Numbered from the stretch's first letter, positions 20,946-31,113 are shown. The stretch is 64,000 nucleotides of DNA from Oegoconia quadripuncta (GCA_949316235.1 OX438744.1:3348001-3412000); one strand, 5' to 3'. Notes: generated from the letters alone by a model not told the origin. Numbers and translations are program-made.

Positions 20946-21192
20946 ATATATCAATCAAAGCAGTAATTGCGGACAAAAACTCCAAATTATCCGTACAAAT
21001 GCACCGAATTAAGCTCTGCCAGCTGATTTGCCCCCGTACGACTAGATAGTCGCGGCTAATTGGCTCTCTAACAACTGTACGTGGCAAGACAACAAACAAT
21101 TTTGATTTCATTTCTGAATTTAGCTTCACTCACAAACTCTAACTAGTTTGCGATCATTGGTGTATATATTATTATAAACGTTTGGTCCCACG

Positions 21193-21275
21193 TCCACAGA
21201 TTCCCATCTCTACAGATTTCCATACCTATAGTATCCTATTTCTACAGATTCCTATTAATACAGATTCCCATGTCT
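21193..21275. repeat. Degenerate ~16-bp minisatellite
   Basis: About five units related to CTACAGATTCCCAT(G/C)T follow one another with period near 16 bp. Confidence 0.55.
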
Positions 21276-21415
21276 AAATGCTCTTGATAGATAGGTATCC
21301 ATAACTAGGCCCTTTTCGAGCGCAGGGTTTAGAATGCGTTGGCGCTGTTCTGAATAAAAACATCGTAAGTGGAATTCAGAAAATTTGTAACTACAAAGTA
21401 CCTAAAACACATATA

Positions 21416-21678
21416 CAGGGTGTAACGGTTAAGTGTAGTCATATTTTAAGGGCTTGTTCTACCCATCAATACGAATAACTTTTACTATGGGGGCAACTTC
21501 GAAATCGCGAAAAAAAAATCAGCTGTTTCATACATTGCATCGGGAGGTTATTGAAATTTTCTATGGAACAGCTCATTTTTTTTTCGCGATTTCGAAGTTG
21601 CCCCCATAGTAAAAGTTGTTCGTATTGATGGGTAGAACAAGCCCTTAAAATATGACTACACTTAACCGTTACACGGTG
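21416..21678. mobile_element. MITE with ~110-bp inverted repeats
   Basis: The 263-bp element begins CAGGGTGTAACGG and ends with the near-inverse CACCGTGTAACGG read from the right. It is flanked by TATA at 21412-21415 and 21679-21682. The arms (about 110 bp each) differ at only a few positions and enclose a ~40-bp loop. No ORF. Confidence 0.9.
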
Positions 21679-21720
21679 TATATGTCTCCCATTTATTAAC
21701 GCTTTTTACTCTAAAGTAAT

Positions 21721-22070
21721 TCATCATCATCAGCCCGTAAACATTCCACTGCAGGGATATAGGCCTTCCCTCGTTTACACGAGTATGGGCCATAGTCCAC
21801 CACACTGGCCCAATGCGGGTTAGGGACTCATACCTTTGAATTTTTATATCTAAGGCAGGCAGGTTTCCTCATGATATTTACTTGTGTACAAGTGTACTTG
21901 ATTGATTGATAAATTGATATTTACCTTCACCGTTTAAGAGCAACCGGGTAAATGGAAATAAGTAATTAAATTAAATTTAAAAACTCATTGGTATACATGG
22001 CCTGCCTGTTGATCGAACCCGCACCTCTTAAATTGGGTGGCCGCGTCTTAACCGCTGAGCCACCGACGCT
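21721..22070 (-). repeat. tRNA-derived SINE family D (minus), near full length
   Basis: On the minus strand it starts with a tRNA-like head: A box GGTGGCTCAGCGGTTA, B box GCGGGTTCGATCA. It then has an AT-rich middle, then the LINE-like tail GGCCTATATCCCTGCAGTGG ending in GATGATGATGA. That 3' tail resembles lepidopteran LINE ends, which would explain its mobilisation. Confidence 0.8.
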
Positions 22071-22194
22071 AATCTAATTATGAAGTACCTATATGAATAA
22101 AAATTGTAGCTAACTTAAGGTCAAAAAAAAACAAATTATTTAATTATCTATTTCGAAAGGTGATCCATGGATGTTGTTTCAAGGATAAAAGTTT

Positions 22195-22255
22195 TAATGT
22201 TTGGAACACCCAAACTCTTATATTTGGGATTTGGGATATCTGTGACCATCTCTAT
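22195..22255 (-). repeat. Short repeat block (minus)
   Basis: Third copy of the block at 11655-11716, reading AATGTTTGGAACACCCAAAC on the plus strand. Confidence 0.5.
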
Positions 22256-22267
22256 ATCTCTGACTTA

Positions 22268-22434
22268 TTTAAAAAGAGCAACCCCGGAGTTTCTTGCTCG
22301 TTCTTCTCTGGGGAGACTGCCTAGTGAATGAGCAATAGGTAACTGTATGTCATGACGATTTCAAATGTTATTCTTATAACTTACGAAATAAAAACATTTT
22401 TGATTTTGATTTGATTTGACCTGTTTTGAGATAA
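22268..22434 (+). repeat. LINE type-2 3' end (plus)
   Basis: Contains AAAAGAGCAACCCCGGAGTT, CTTGCTCGTTCTTCTCTGGG and a terminal AAATAAAAACATTTTTGATT followed by GATTTGATTT. Confidence 0.8.
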
Positions 22435-22695
22435 TGATGTTAGGTATGCATTGAAATTACAAAATATAATGTTTAGGTGAAATGTGAAATATCATTTTTA
22501 GATTATTTTCGAGTAACGAACCAATTACCTCAATGAAAAGCTTTACAAAATTGTTATTAAGATCCCTTATTTTCTTTATTTTATTTAAGAACCTTTCTAA
22601 CGTCACTAGTTATTTGAGAAGGACTGGAATCGCCAATACCTTATACTACAATCTCCCCCTTGAAATTCTGATCGATACGTGTTTTGGAACGCATA

Positions 22696-23150
22696 GAGTC
22701 ATCCATTTATTAATCCCACTTATGATTATGAACAATTAAATTCACTCGCACAATCACACAACCTGCGTCGATACCAGCAAGGGTATCTTCCAAGTACAAG
22801 CGGTACAGCTGGTTCCGCTGCCGCCTCGGCAGAAAGCGTTAAACGGCGCAAATATGCCGGTCTCAGTGGAGATCACCTATGTGCGCTGTTTGGTGTAGAA
22901 ACGCTTGGGCCGTGGGGACCGGGTGCTCACACTCTTTTTAGGGAGTTATCTGAGCGTCTGGTTAATGCATCCCACGATCGGAGGGCTGGCCAATACTTTG
23001 GTCAAAGAATAAGCCTCGCTGTAGAGCGAGGCAATGCGGCCAGCCGTCTGGGTACCTTTCCACCAACCAGAGACTTGGGGCTAGTTTTTTATTTGTGTTT
23101 TTTTTTTATAATAAATTGTATTATATTATAATAAGTTGTTTATAAATATT
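22696..23150 (+). pseudogene. LINE type-4 C-terminus, left arm of a large inverted repeat
   Basis: The frame reads KRRKYAGLSGDH, then VETLGPWGPGAHTLFRELSE and RISLAVERGNAASRLG, a non-LTR retrotransposon C-terminal domain, followed by a short 3' UTR. It starts at GAGTCATCC, the same breakpoint as the inverted copy at 24002-24450. Both copies share an in-frame TAA upstream of the domain (about 22738-22740 here). This copy carries a small local inversion at 22776-22786. Confidence 0.8.
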
Positions 23151-23339
23151 GTACAAACATAAATAAATCACACATAAGTATTGAAAATTTACCAAATACC
23201 TACCTATATGATACCTTCTCGTGTCTAACTTTTTATGTTTTATCACTTGCAGTTGTTTTTGAGTTGATTTTAGATATAGATTTTTGTTTTTGTTTACTTT
23301 TAGTTAATGTTTAAATTTATTCATAGAGTAATAGTAATT

Positions 23340-23490
23340 AATTCCTTGGTGGCAGCAACTACTCTACTTGGGGGGGACTGAAAATCAGCAAATCTGCTGA
23401 GTCCCTTTTCATTACAGTTTGACCTAATTTATTATCAATTAATTACTTCTTAAATTAACTTTGTGGTGAATAAATACCTTTTATTTATTT
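23340..23490 (+). repeat. LINE 3' tail (plus)
   Basis: The block ACTGAAAATCAGCAAATCTG, TTTGACCTAATTTATTATCA and GTGGTGAATAAATACCTTTT recurs on the minus strand at 25366-25740, there split by another insertion. It lies in the spacer of the large inverted repeat and may be the 3' UTR of the left-arm LINE. Confidence 0.65.
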
Positions 23491-24001
23491 ATGTATATTT
23501 TAAACTTTATATTGAATGCCATGAGGCATGAACCCTCTGATTTTTTTTATATACGTGTTAAAACTTATTATTCATTCATTCATACCCAACCGATTCCTCT
23601 CAAGGGCGTTTCTACTGCTGTCTGTCATCGTGTTGACATGCATCACGCGATACAGATACAGAAAACCACGCGGCGCGCCGCCAACAGCGCGAAACTGAGT
23701 GACGTGTGAGAAAATAATAAAAAAAATATTCGTCGTGCATGGAAAAATGGCTGAAATACCGTTGCATTTCGAGTAATCAACACAGTGGTACAGCCGAACC
23801 AACTGAACCATGACCCGATCAAACTAAAACGGTTAAAGTTTTCTTGCGAACTTAGGAATTTTTTTGAATGTTGAGAAAACTGCGTCAGCACAGTTTTGGC
23901 CTTTATTGTCAATGCAGTAGATTACTAAGAAGTTATATTTAGCTTAATTCCGGATTCTTAATCCCAACTACCCCAACTAATATTATAAGTTTTCAATATT
24001 C

Positions 24002-24450
24002 TATATTTATAAACAATAATTATACAATTTATTATAAAAAAAATCACAAATAAAAAACTAGCCCCAAGCCTCTGGTTGGTGGAATGGTACCCAGAAGGCT
24101 GGCCGAGTTGCCTCGCAGTATAGCAAGGCTGATTCTTTGACCAAAGTATTAGCCAGCCCTCCGATCGTGGGATGCATCAACCAGACGCTCAGATAACTCC
24201 CTAAAAAGAGTGTGAGCACCCGGTTCCCAAGGCCCAAGCGTTTCTACACCAAACGGCGCAAATAGGTGATCTCCACTGAGACCGGCATATTTGCGCCGTT
24301 TAACGCTTTCTGCCGAGGCGGCAGCGGAACCAGCTGTACCGCTTGCACTTGGAAGATGGGAAGGAGCAAGGGTATCGACGCAGGATGTGTGATTGTGCGA
24401 GTGAATTTAATGGTTCATAATCATAAGTGGGATTAATAAATGGATGACTC
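24002..24450 (-). pseudogene. LINE type-4 C-terminus, right arm of the inverted repeat
   Basis: The reverse complement aligns with 22696-23150 throughout, at roughly 95 percent identity by eye. The coding frame reads KRRKYAGLSGDHLFAPFGVE and on, with an extra stop (CAA to TAA) in the RAGQYF segment. It is not functional. Confidence 0.8.
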
Positions 24451-25293
24451 CGTTTTCCGTTTATTCCGGATTTATGTTTCGGATTTCGAATGTCTTTTCA
24501 ACATGGTCACGACAAAAGTGAATTACTTATTTCGAAAATCTGTAACAACTCTTCCGATGTCAAGTGCATTATTTACAGAAGGAGATGGTAATACATGAGC
24601 TTCTAATATAATAAATTGGTTGCGAAGGAAATATGTTTAGAGAAAATACGACGCGTATTAGAATGGTTGTAGGTAATTAATCTTAAGACGGGTCTTGATT
24701 ACGTACGCTCGACTGTACCTGTATATACGAAATTCTATATGGACCAGTAATGAACGAATGAAAACTTTCTAGAATCGCAAAATTTGCAACGCGGAAAGTT
24801 TCTGGAAGCTTCACGGAAATGATACACTCTCAAAGAATGAAACTTGCTCAAGGAACTTGTTGGGTATTTAGAATGTTTCCACGTTTTGAGAATGTCTCGA
24901 AATTGGTCCACTACTATTCAGACAAGGATCGACTTCAGGGATACCCAAACTTTAGAACATTCCCTAAACTGTCGTGACTGGAAATTGATCTTAATATGAC
25001 CTTATGAGACCAAAGCCTTATAACGAGATAATTCACATGCAAACATCAACAGCCAAAAGTTCACTGCTGGACATAAGTCTCACCCGTGCGGGCCGCTAAA
25101 AAAATTGTTTCATTGGAAAAAGCTATTTTTATCATGTACTTTTATTATTAATTTATACACAAATTGAAAAAAGAATTAGAAAAACATTTTAAACAGTTCT
25201 TTCTTTTGGAAAGTTGTTTGTAATCATGAGTACATATATACCCTTTGGTATCAACGACTCTTTGAAAGTGACTCTATAATTACTAACATAATA
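24451..25293. other. Gene-free region with heat-shock-element-like motifs
   Basis: No ORF or repeat was recognised. Three matches to the heat-shock element pattern occur close together: TTCTAGAA at 24768, TTCTGGAAGCTTC at 24800 and GAACATTC at 24955. Confidence 0.35.
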
Positions 25294-25411
25294 TATCATC
25301 AGCAGCCCGTAAACATACCACTGCAGGTATATAGGCCATCCCTCGTATATGATAATAATAATAATAATAAAAGGTATTTATTCACCACAAAGTTAATTTA
25401 ACAAGTAATTA

Positions 25412-25444
<33 letters not shown>

Positions 25445-25775
25445 AGATAAGATGTTTATTTACCAAAAAGGACCATACATAATTATACATTTGCTGTAGC
25501 GTCCACACTAGGCTAGGCCTGTATCGTGGATGCAAAAATTTCTATATTAGAGAAACAATTTCACTCGTCGTTATATTTTATAAGTAACATCATCTGTTAA
25601 ATTAGAATTAGGGAGATAGACATTCATGCAGAACTAGCCTTAGAATCTAGTCATTCTAATCATTGATAATAAATTAGGTCAAACTGTGATGAAAAGGTAG
25701 GGATTCAGCAGATTTGCGGATTTTCAATCCCCTCCAAGTAGTAGGGAGTATGGGCCATAGTCTGGCACGCCACAT
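25294..25775 (+). repeat. SINE D tail split by nested insertions
   Basis: 25294-25348 (ATCATCAGCAGCCCGTAAAC, GCAGGTATATAGGCCATC) and 25741-25775 (AGTATGGGCCATAGTCTGG) are consecutive parts of the SINE D/LINE tail seen at 21721-21800. Between them, 25351-25740 is a minus-strand LINE 3' tail with an (AAT)n end, itself split by the GATAA element at 25416-25661. Confidence 0.75.
25416..25661. repeat. (GATAA)n-headed insertion
   Basis: A pure GATAA tract (25416-25452) begins a 246-bp block that interrupts the LINE tail between TAATTAATT and GATAATAAATTAGG. The body is not recognised. The simple-sequence edge suggests the tail of a minus-strand retroelement. Confidence 0.65.
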
Positions 25776-25811
25776 AAGATACATATACTAAGTATATTTA
25801 TTTATTCTGTA

Positions 25812-25945
25812 CCAGCTTTCCGCAAGCGGCTTCGCCTGCGAGGAATAACTTTATCGTCGAATTTGTTTATTACGCGGGAACTACTCACTTTATCAGGATA
25901 AAAAATATCCTATATCCAGGGTATGTGCTACCTATATTATTATCC
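25812..25945 (+). repeat. Repeat F, 5' part
   Basis: Has AGCTTTCCGCAAGCGGCTTC, GCGGGAACTACTCACTTTAT and TATCCAGGGTATGT; it stops before the usual end. Confidence 0.7.
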
Positions 25946-25963
25946 TACCTACCCTCCTCCCCA

Positions 25964-26160
25964 TATCAGCGAAACCAACGGTTGCGTGTTCGAATCTCGC
26001 GAGGGGTAAATGTTTGTGTGATGAATACGAATTCCCAAGTCTTGGATGTTTATATAAATATTTATGTATGTTTATCCGTTAACTAGTATCCATAGCACAA
26101 GCTTTGCTTAGTTTGGGACTAGATGATTGGTGTAAGTGACCGAAATATTAATTATTATTA
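25964..26160 (+). repeat. SINE family B (plus), head partly lost
   Basis: Starts inside the tRNA-like head (AACCAACGGTTGCG, B-box GTTCGAATCTCG) and continues through TTTATCCGTTAACTAGTATC to GGTGTAAGTGACCGAAATAT with an (ATT)n end. Confidence 0.85.
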
Positions 26161-26640
26161 TTCTTTTGTATAATATATGGATATGAGCGATTCCTGACAC
26201 AGATATTACAATACTTACGAAGTCTCAACCATGTTTATGGTAATCTAATATATGCGACTTTAAGATCTAGTCACTTTATAATTTACGGTGTTTATGAGAG
26301 GTTTAGCAATTTTTTATGTTTGGTTATTTCTCTTTATACCGCGAACTTTGGACAGACGTTAATATCAAAGTTCAACAAGAAGCCTGCAAGTCGTATAAAG
26401 CGGCGCCCGGATTCACGACACTTGCAAAGTTTCCCTGAAGACGGTCTAGTACTTCGCAAGATGACATTTTTATGGACGGCTTTGTTTACACGCAAGGATA
26501 CATAAAAACTTAACCATTTAATTAATTAAAATACTCGATTACATACTTATGTATTTTAACTATCAATCACAATAATCGGGGGAATAAGGCTGTCACGAAT
26601 TCATTAACGCAATTGTAGTATACTATTTATAATAATGATA
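26161..26640. other. Gene-free region
   Basis: A 61-codon ORF (26320-26505, plus) has no family resemblance and is probably chance. Nothing else was recognised. Confidence 0.35.
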
Positions 26641-26866
26641 ATAAATAAATAAATATTTCGGATACTTATTCATCTAGTCCCAAACTAAGCAAAGCTTGTA
26701 CTATGGATACTAGATAACCGATAAACATACATGAATATTTATATAAACATTCATGACTCGCGAACAAATGTTCGTATTCATCACACATACATTTGCAGGA
26801 TTTGAACCCACAACCTTTGGTTTCGCAGACCCGTTCACTATTTACCACACCAATCGGTCGTCGTTT
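26641..26866 (-). repeat. SINE family B (minus), near full length
   Basis: From ATAAATAAATAAATATTTCG through AGTCCCAAACTAAGCAAAGC to the tRNA-like head ending ACACCAATCGGTCGTCG. Confidence 0.85.
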
Positions 26867-26984
26867 ATGTACTTAGTGTATTTTTATAAAATAACGGAGA
26901 TTTCATTTCCAATTTCAAAAATAAGGATTATATCAATTAGTATGGGTACTTGGGTAGTAGTTGATGATTTTTGGTAAAAGATAT

Positions 26985-27494
26985 TTTTTTTTTTTTTAAT
27001 TAGAATGGGATAGCTCTTGAGCTTAATCTGGACTAATGTCGAGATAAGGTCTACGATGGAACGAGCTTTCCCAGAAGATGCCTATTTAACCTGACTTTAA
27101 AGAGCTGCGGGTTATATGCGATTGGAAACACAGACGGAGGTAATGCGTTCCACTCCTTAGCCGTGCGCATGAGAAACGAAGACCTAAAATGCTTGGTCCT
27201 TATAAATGGCACGTCAACTAAGTGCGGGTGATATCCTGCGGTACGTCTTGAATTTCGATGTAAGAACGGGGATGGCGGGATCAACTCATGCAGTACTTCA
27301 GCACACTCTCCGAAATATATCCGATAGAAGATTGAAAGGCATGCGACTTTCCGTCGGTGTTCAAGGCTGTGTAGATGGGATTCTACCAACTCTTTGTTGC
27401 CTATCAATCGCTTGGCTCTGCGTTCCACTGAATCTAAAGCGGCAAGCTGATACTTAGCAGATCCATCCCACAGGTGGCATAGGCCATATGCAAC
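26985..27494 (-). pseudogene. LINE type-3 C-terminus with 3' UTR and poly(A) (minus)
   Basis: About 148 codons of open frame (27494-27051) encode AYGLCHLWDGSAKYQLAALD, RRAKRLIG, HRRKVACLSIFYR and KEWNALPPSVFP, the C-terminal region of a non-LTR retrotransposon reverse-transcriptase protein. A stop at 27051-27053 is followed by a ~55-nt 3' UTR and a poly(A) tail, seen as the T run at 26986-26998. It is a typical 5'-truncated insertion. The relatives at 48088, 51745 and 60801 are closer to each other than to this copy. Confidence 0.85.
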
Positions 27495-27500
27495 CTTTTA

Positions 27501-28434
27501 AAAATAAAAAGTATGCTCTATGAGGCTACTATAAACTTGACCTTAATATACTTCCTTTTTTATCTTTTGAGGAATGGAACCCTAAAACATGTTGACTTTC
27601 AATATGTGATATTTTTTAATGTCGAGTGTTATGATCATGTGATCAATCTGTTGGGCTAGTCTACTTGGACTATACTCCTATAATCATTTATTCCAACAAT
27701 GCTGTCGGGGATTTTCTGAGATTTCAATTTATGGTTATGTATGCTACATTGTCATAATTTTATGATATTTGTGTAAAACATACTCTTGATTTTATAATCC
27801 GAGGTTACCTGTCTCTGTAATCTGTGGAAGACAATCTCAAAATTAGTACAATCCGGCTCAAATTGTACCCGCCATTGGGGGCAACTGTCGGCAATGGCAT
27901 TTGATACCGAGTACAATTCCACTGGGCATGTTGACACTTAGAGGCGAGCGAGGATTCGAAACGCAACACCGGTACCAAAGTACACTAATAGACAATCAGT
28001 AACACCACTACCCTTCCCAATAAACTTGACGGTATATGTTAAATGATGACGAGGTGTAAGGTTTGAAGCACGATTACCAAAACCTCAAAATTTTAAAATA
28101 TTTCAAAGAGCAAGATTCAGTTTTTATCGTCAACCTTGTATCTGTCAAATACGTCGTAAAATTCGCTGCTCCCCTGATATTACAAATGTGGAGACCACAT
28201 CCAATTCTATCTTTAAACTCACAATCAATCTCACATCAATATTTATTTAGTACACCTATATGTTTTTGTTTGTATTTTGTTGCTATTTTATAGATGTTAT
28301 GTTTAAGTAGGTATATTTGTCTATTGATCTATGTATGTATATGTATGTAAATATATGAAATTTATTCACGTAGTTAGTATCTGCATCCCTATTTAATACC
28401 GCACAACCTACCTATTTCAAATGTACTGTCCTTA
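27501..28434. other. Gene-free region
   Basis: Short ORFs only. The part nearest 28434 may be the body of the LINE whose tail follows, but no protein motif was recognised. Confidence 0.3.
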
Positions 28435-28570
28435 TACCCAAAAGTTGCCTGGATGAGACCCCTTTTAGTGATAAGGTCGCCAAATTGTACATTCTATTCT
28501 TACCACTTTTCTGAAACTGTATTTTCTTTTCTGTTGTGCAATAAAGTGTATTTGTATTGTATTGTATTGT
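28435..28570 (+). repeat. LINE type-1 3' tail (plus)
   Basis: Contains AGTTGCCTGGATGAGACC, TTTTAGTGATAAGGTCGCC and TTGTGCAATAAAGTGTATTT followed by (GTATT)n, the classic lepidopteran LINE 3' UTR. Relatives are at 7352-7580, 29541-29636, 45510-45625 and 53065-53190. Confidence 0.8.
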
Positions 28571-29179
28571 AACTCACAAGTTAGAACTGTTATTCATGAG
28601 CATGATGACTTTGAAGCCTTCCAGCGAGCCGATGAGAGTCAGCACCATTTGTCCTTACTCCATTGTCCTGTAGAACTGGGTGAATCTATTTTGAGGAGGA
28701 AGTAGATTCTGATCAATTTCCACCCCAATTTCAATGATCACCTGCAAGTGGCCTGCTTTCTTATCTATGTAAGAACATTAAACACTGTGTGATTTTCTAG
28801 ACGGAATAATCGTTTGGACACTAGGAGGATCCTTTCTTTTGTATCTCTCTGCTATATCAAGTCTACATTGTCACCTAATATATTAGCGCGCGATATTTTC
28901 AAGTTTTGCTTTAAAAATCCACGCTCAAGCATTTACCTACTTTAAACTCTACGCTTGAACATTTAGGTGTACTTATAGTACGCAAGCAAGAGATAGAGTC
29001 GGCTAATATTACCGCGGTAGGAGCACACCAAAATACAAAATTCAAAAAAGATTATTACATAGGATAACATTATCACTTGGAAAAGTTACACACTACGAGA
29101 TTTAATTGGACAAATGTATCTTTTATTCAGTAACTAAGTAATCTGTAGTTAAGTATAACATCTTACATCACACTTAACT
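28571..29179. other. Gene-free region, nothing recognised
   Basis: No convincing ORF or known repeat boundary. Confidence 0.3.
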
Positions 29180-29240
29180 CAAGCTTAACGTCAGGTATGA
29201 TTGTTGTCAAGTGCTAAGCCGTTGTGCATAAAAAAAGAAT
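29180..29240 (+). repeat. SINE family C, 3' end fragment
   Basis: The block GTGCTAAGCCGTTGTGCATA with a short A run is the 3' end of family C. Confidence 0.6.
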
Positions 29241-29467
29241 ATTAAGTTTACCCGTATGTAGTGTTACTGACCTAAAGGATACTGTGGCCACTGTGCCTGT
29301 ACGAAGTGGTCAATAGCAAGCAATAGTGTCCCCATTTTCGGAATTTGACGAGGCACTCAATTTTAGAATCAAATCAATGGTTCGCTCTGGGCACGTTAGA
29401 CTTATTTCCGGTGGCAAAGTGATCGACAGACAGGGGAGGATTGCTATATCGGACGATTTATAGGTGA

Positions 29468-29770
29468 CTAGCTTTCCGCCCGCGGGTTCGCCTTCGTGGA
29501 ATATCCTTTTCGCGGAAATTTTATTATCCCGCGGGAACTACAATGCAATACAATACAAATACTCTTTATTGCGCAAAATAATTTACAATAATTTTTGATG
29601 ATAACACAATTAGGCGGTGTTATCACTAAAATCTGTACTACTCACTTTATCGGGACAAAAATATCCTATGTCTTAATTCAGGGTATGTTCTCTACCTATA
29701 TACCAAATTCGATCCAAATCCGTTAAGCTGTTTCGTCGTGATTAAGTAACAAACAAACAAACATCCGACA
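29468..29770 (+). repeat. Repeat F split by a LINE tail
   Basis: CTAGCTTTCCGCCCGCGGGT begins the copy; it resumes at 29641 with CTCACTTTATCGGGAC and ends with AACAAACAAACATCCGAC. The interruption is the LINE tail at 29541-29636, with ACTA repeated on both sides. Confidence 0.85.
29541..29636 (-). repeat. LINE type-1 tail inserted in repeat F (minus)
   Basis: Reads CAATACAATACAAATACTCT, TTATTGCGCAAAATAA and GGCGGTGTTATCACTAAAAT, the reverse complement of the type-1 LINE end. ACTA at 29537-29540 and 29637-29640 is the likely target-site duplication. Confidence 0.8.
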
Positions 29771-29781
29771 TTTTTCGAATT

Positions 29782-30115
29782 TTGTTCGAATCCCGCTAGG
29801 GGCATATGTTTGTGTGATGAATACGGACATGTGTACCCGAGTTATGGATGTTTTCATTTATAATAAGTATTTATTTACAAAAAAAATATGTATTTATGTA
29901 GTATATCAACAAATAGTGAGTAATCACGTCATTGGCAAAAGTCATGTGATTGATTCGATTTTTCGGATTTAACTGAACGAGAGGAAACATTTCTATTTCG
30001 TTTAGCTGAAATATCCATTGTGTTACATATCCTTGGACATATCCACAGCACCACCTCGTATCCACAACTTGCTTAATGTGGAACTAGATGGCGCTGTGTA
30101 TATGTCCAAGGATAT
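29782..30115 (+). repeat. SINE A interrupted by an inverted duplication of its own flank
   Basis: SINE A sequence runs from the B-box GTTCGAATCCCGCTAGGGGC to GTAGTATATCAAC (29909) and resumes at about 30053 with GTATCCACAACTTGCTTAAT through TGGCGCTGTGTATATG. The 140 bp between are an inverted copy of 30093-30232. Confidence 0.85.
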
Positions 30116-30232
30116 GTAACACAATGGATATTTCAGCTAAACGAAATAGAAATGTTTCCTCTCGTTCAGTTAAATCCGAAAAATCGAATCAATCACATGA
30201 CTTTTGCCAATGACGTGATTACTCACTATTTG
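29910..30232. repeat. Near-perfect 140-bp inverted repeat
   Basis: 29910-30049 is the reverse complement of 30093-30232 with a single mismatch found. The right arm comprises the SINE A 3' end plus unique 3' flank. The left arm is its inverted copy placed inside the same SINE. The spacer (30050-30092) is SINE sequence. It can fold into a very long hairpin. Confidence 0.92.
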
Positions 30233-30514
30233 TATAAAGGAAAGAATTTTCTATCATCCATCTCGCGATATTTCTCCTTTGTACTCTTATTAGAAAATAC
30301 CGCCGACGGCTAAGCTCTCCGCGACATTTATAATGAAAAGGATAAAGAACCGTTGCTGAAATCCTTAATATAAACTGTGGAGATTCTTTCTTTGTATTGC
30401 ATACTTACCTACTTTAATTTATTCTGCGATGGAAAACTGGAGTGAAAAATAACGTTTAATTTCATGCCACAGTGTAGGTACATGTGCCACTTTATTACAA
30501 ATGTTTCGTGCTAT

Positions 30515-30735
30515 TTATTAACCCCCGACGAAAAAACGAGGGGTGTTGTGTGTTTGACGACGTCTGTCTTTGTCCGGATGTATCTCAGGTTCGGTGTTTT
30601 TATATTAAAGACTAATCGAGGGGACAGGTTTTTGATGTCTAATGAAAATCGGTTAATCCGTTTCGGGGAGATTTAGTTATTAAAACAGTTTTCTGGTGTA
30701 TTTGGATGATATCATTGTTATACAAATCGTTATCA
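30515..30735 (+). repeat. Interspersed repeat E, copy 3
   Basis: AACCCCCGACGAAAAAACGA, GTTGTGTGTTTGACGACGTC, GAAAATCGGTTAATCCG and a GATGATAT end match the copies at 3500 and 7075. Confidence 0.65.
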
Positions 30736-30783
30736 GTTATACAAAAATACAAATAAAAAATAGTTCTTTATATGTGGAAACTA

Positions 30784-31113
30784 AACCGCCTCCGTGGCTC
30801 AATGTAAACAACATTGGGTTTACGATTCGGAGGTCGCGGGTTCGATCCCCAGCGGAGTACATGTTTAAGTACTCGGTTTGGTTGGTGGTAGGGCATTCTA
30901 AATGTCCGCCTGGCTAGCCACCACCATCTTATCTAAATCTGCCGCCAAGCAGCAATGTTAATAGCATTGTTGTGTTTCGGTTGTCAGAGATAAGATAGCC
31001 AGTCCTCCAGATGTGTTGGGGTTTCCGGGTCAGTACGCTTCCACCTTCGACCGCATCTTCACCTAATATCAGGTGTGATTGAGGTCAAGTACCAACCCGT
31101 TGTGTATAAAAAA
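30784..31113 (+). repeat. SINE family C, reference full-length copy
   Basis: It starts with the tRNA-like head CCGCCTCCGTGGCTCAATG (A box) and GGTTCGATCCCCAGCGG (B box). It then has the blocks TACTCGGTTTGGTTGGTGGT, AGGGCATTCTAAATGTCCGC, AGATAAGATAGCCAGTCC and TTCCGGGTCAGTACGCTTCC, and ends GTACCAACCCGTTGTGTATA plus an A run. At 330 bp it is the most complete copy in the window. Confidence 0.9.

Noticed and set aside
25416..25452. CRISPR-like or telomere-like array (GATAA repeats)
   Set aside because: A simple pentanucleotide tract with no spacers; it does not match the insect telomere repeat TTAGG.
29871..30065. 64-codon minus-strand ORF
   Set aside because: Lies within the SINE and the inverted repeat; no family resemblance.
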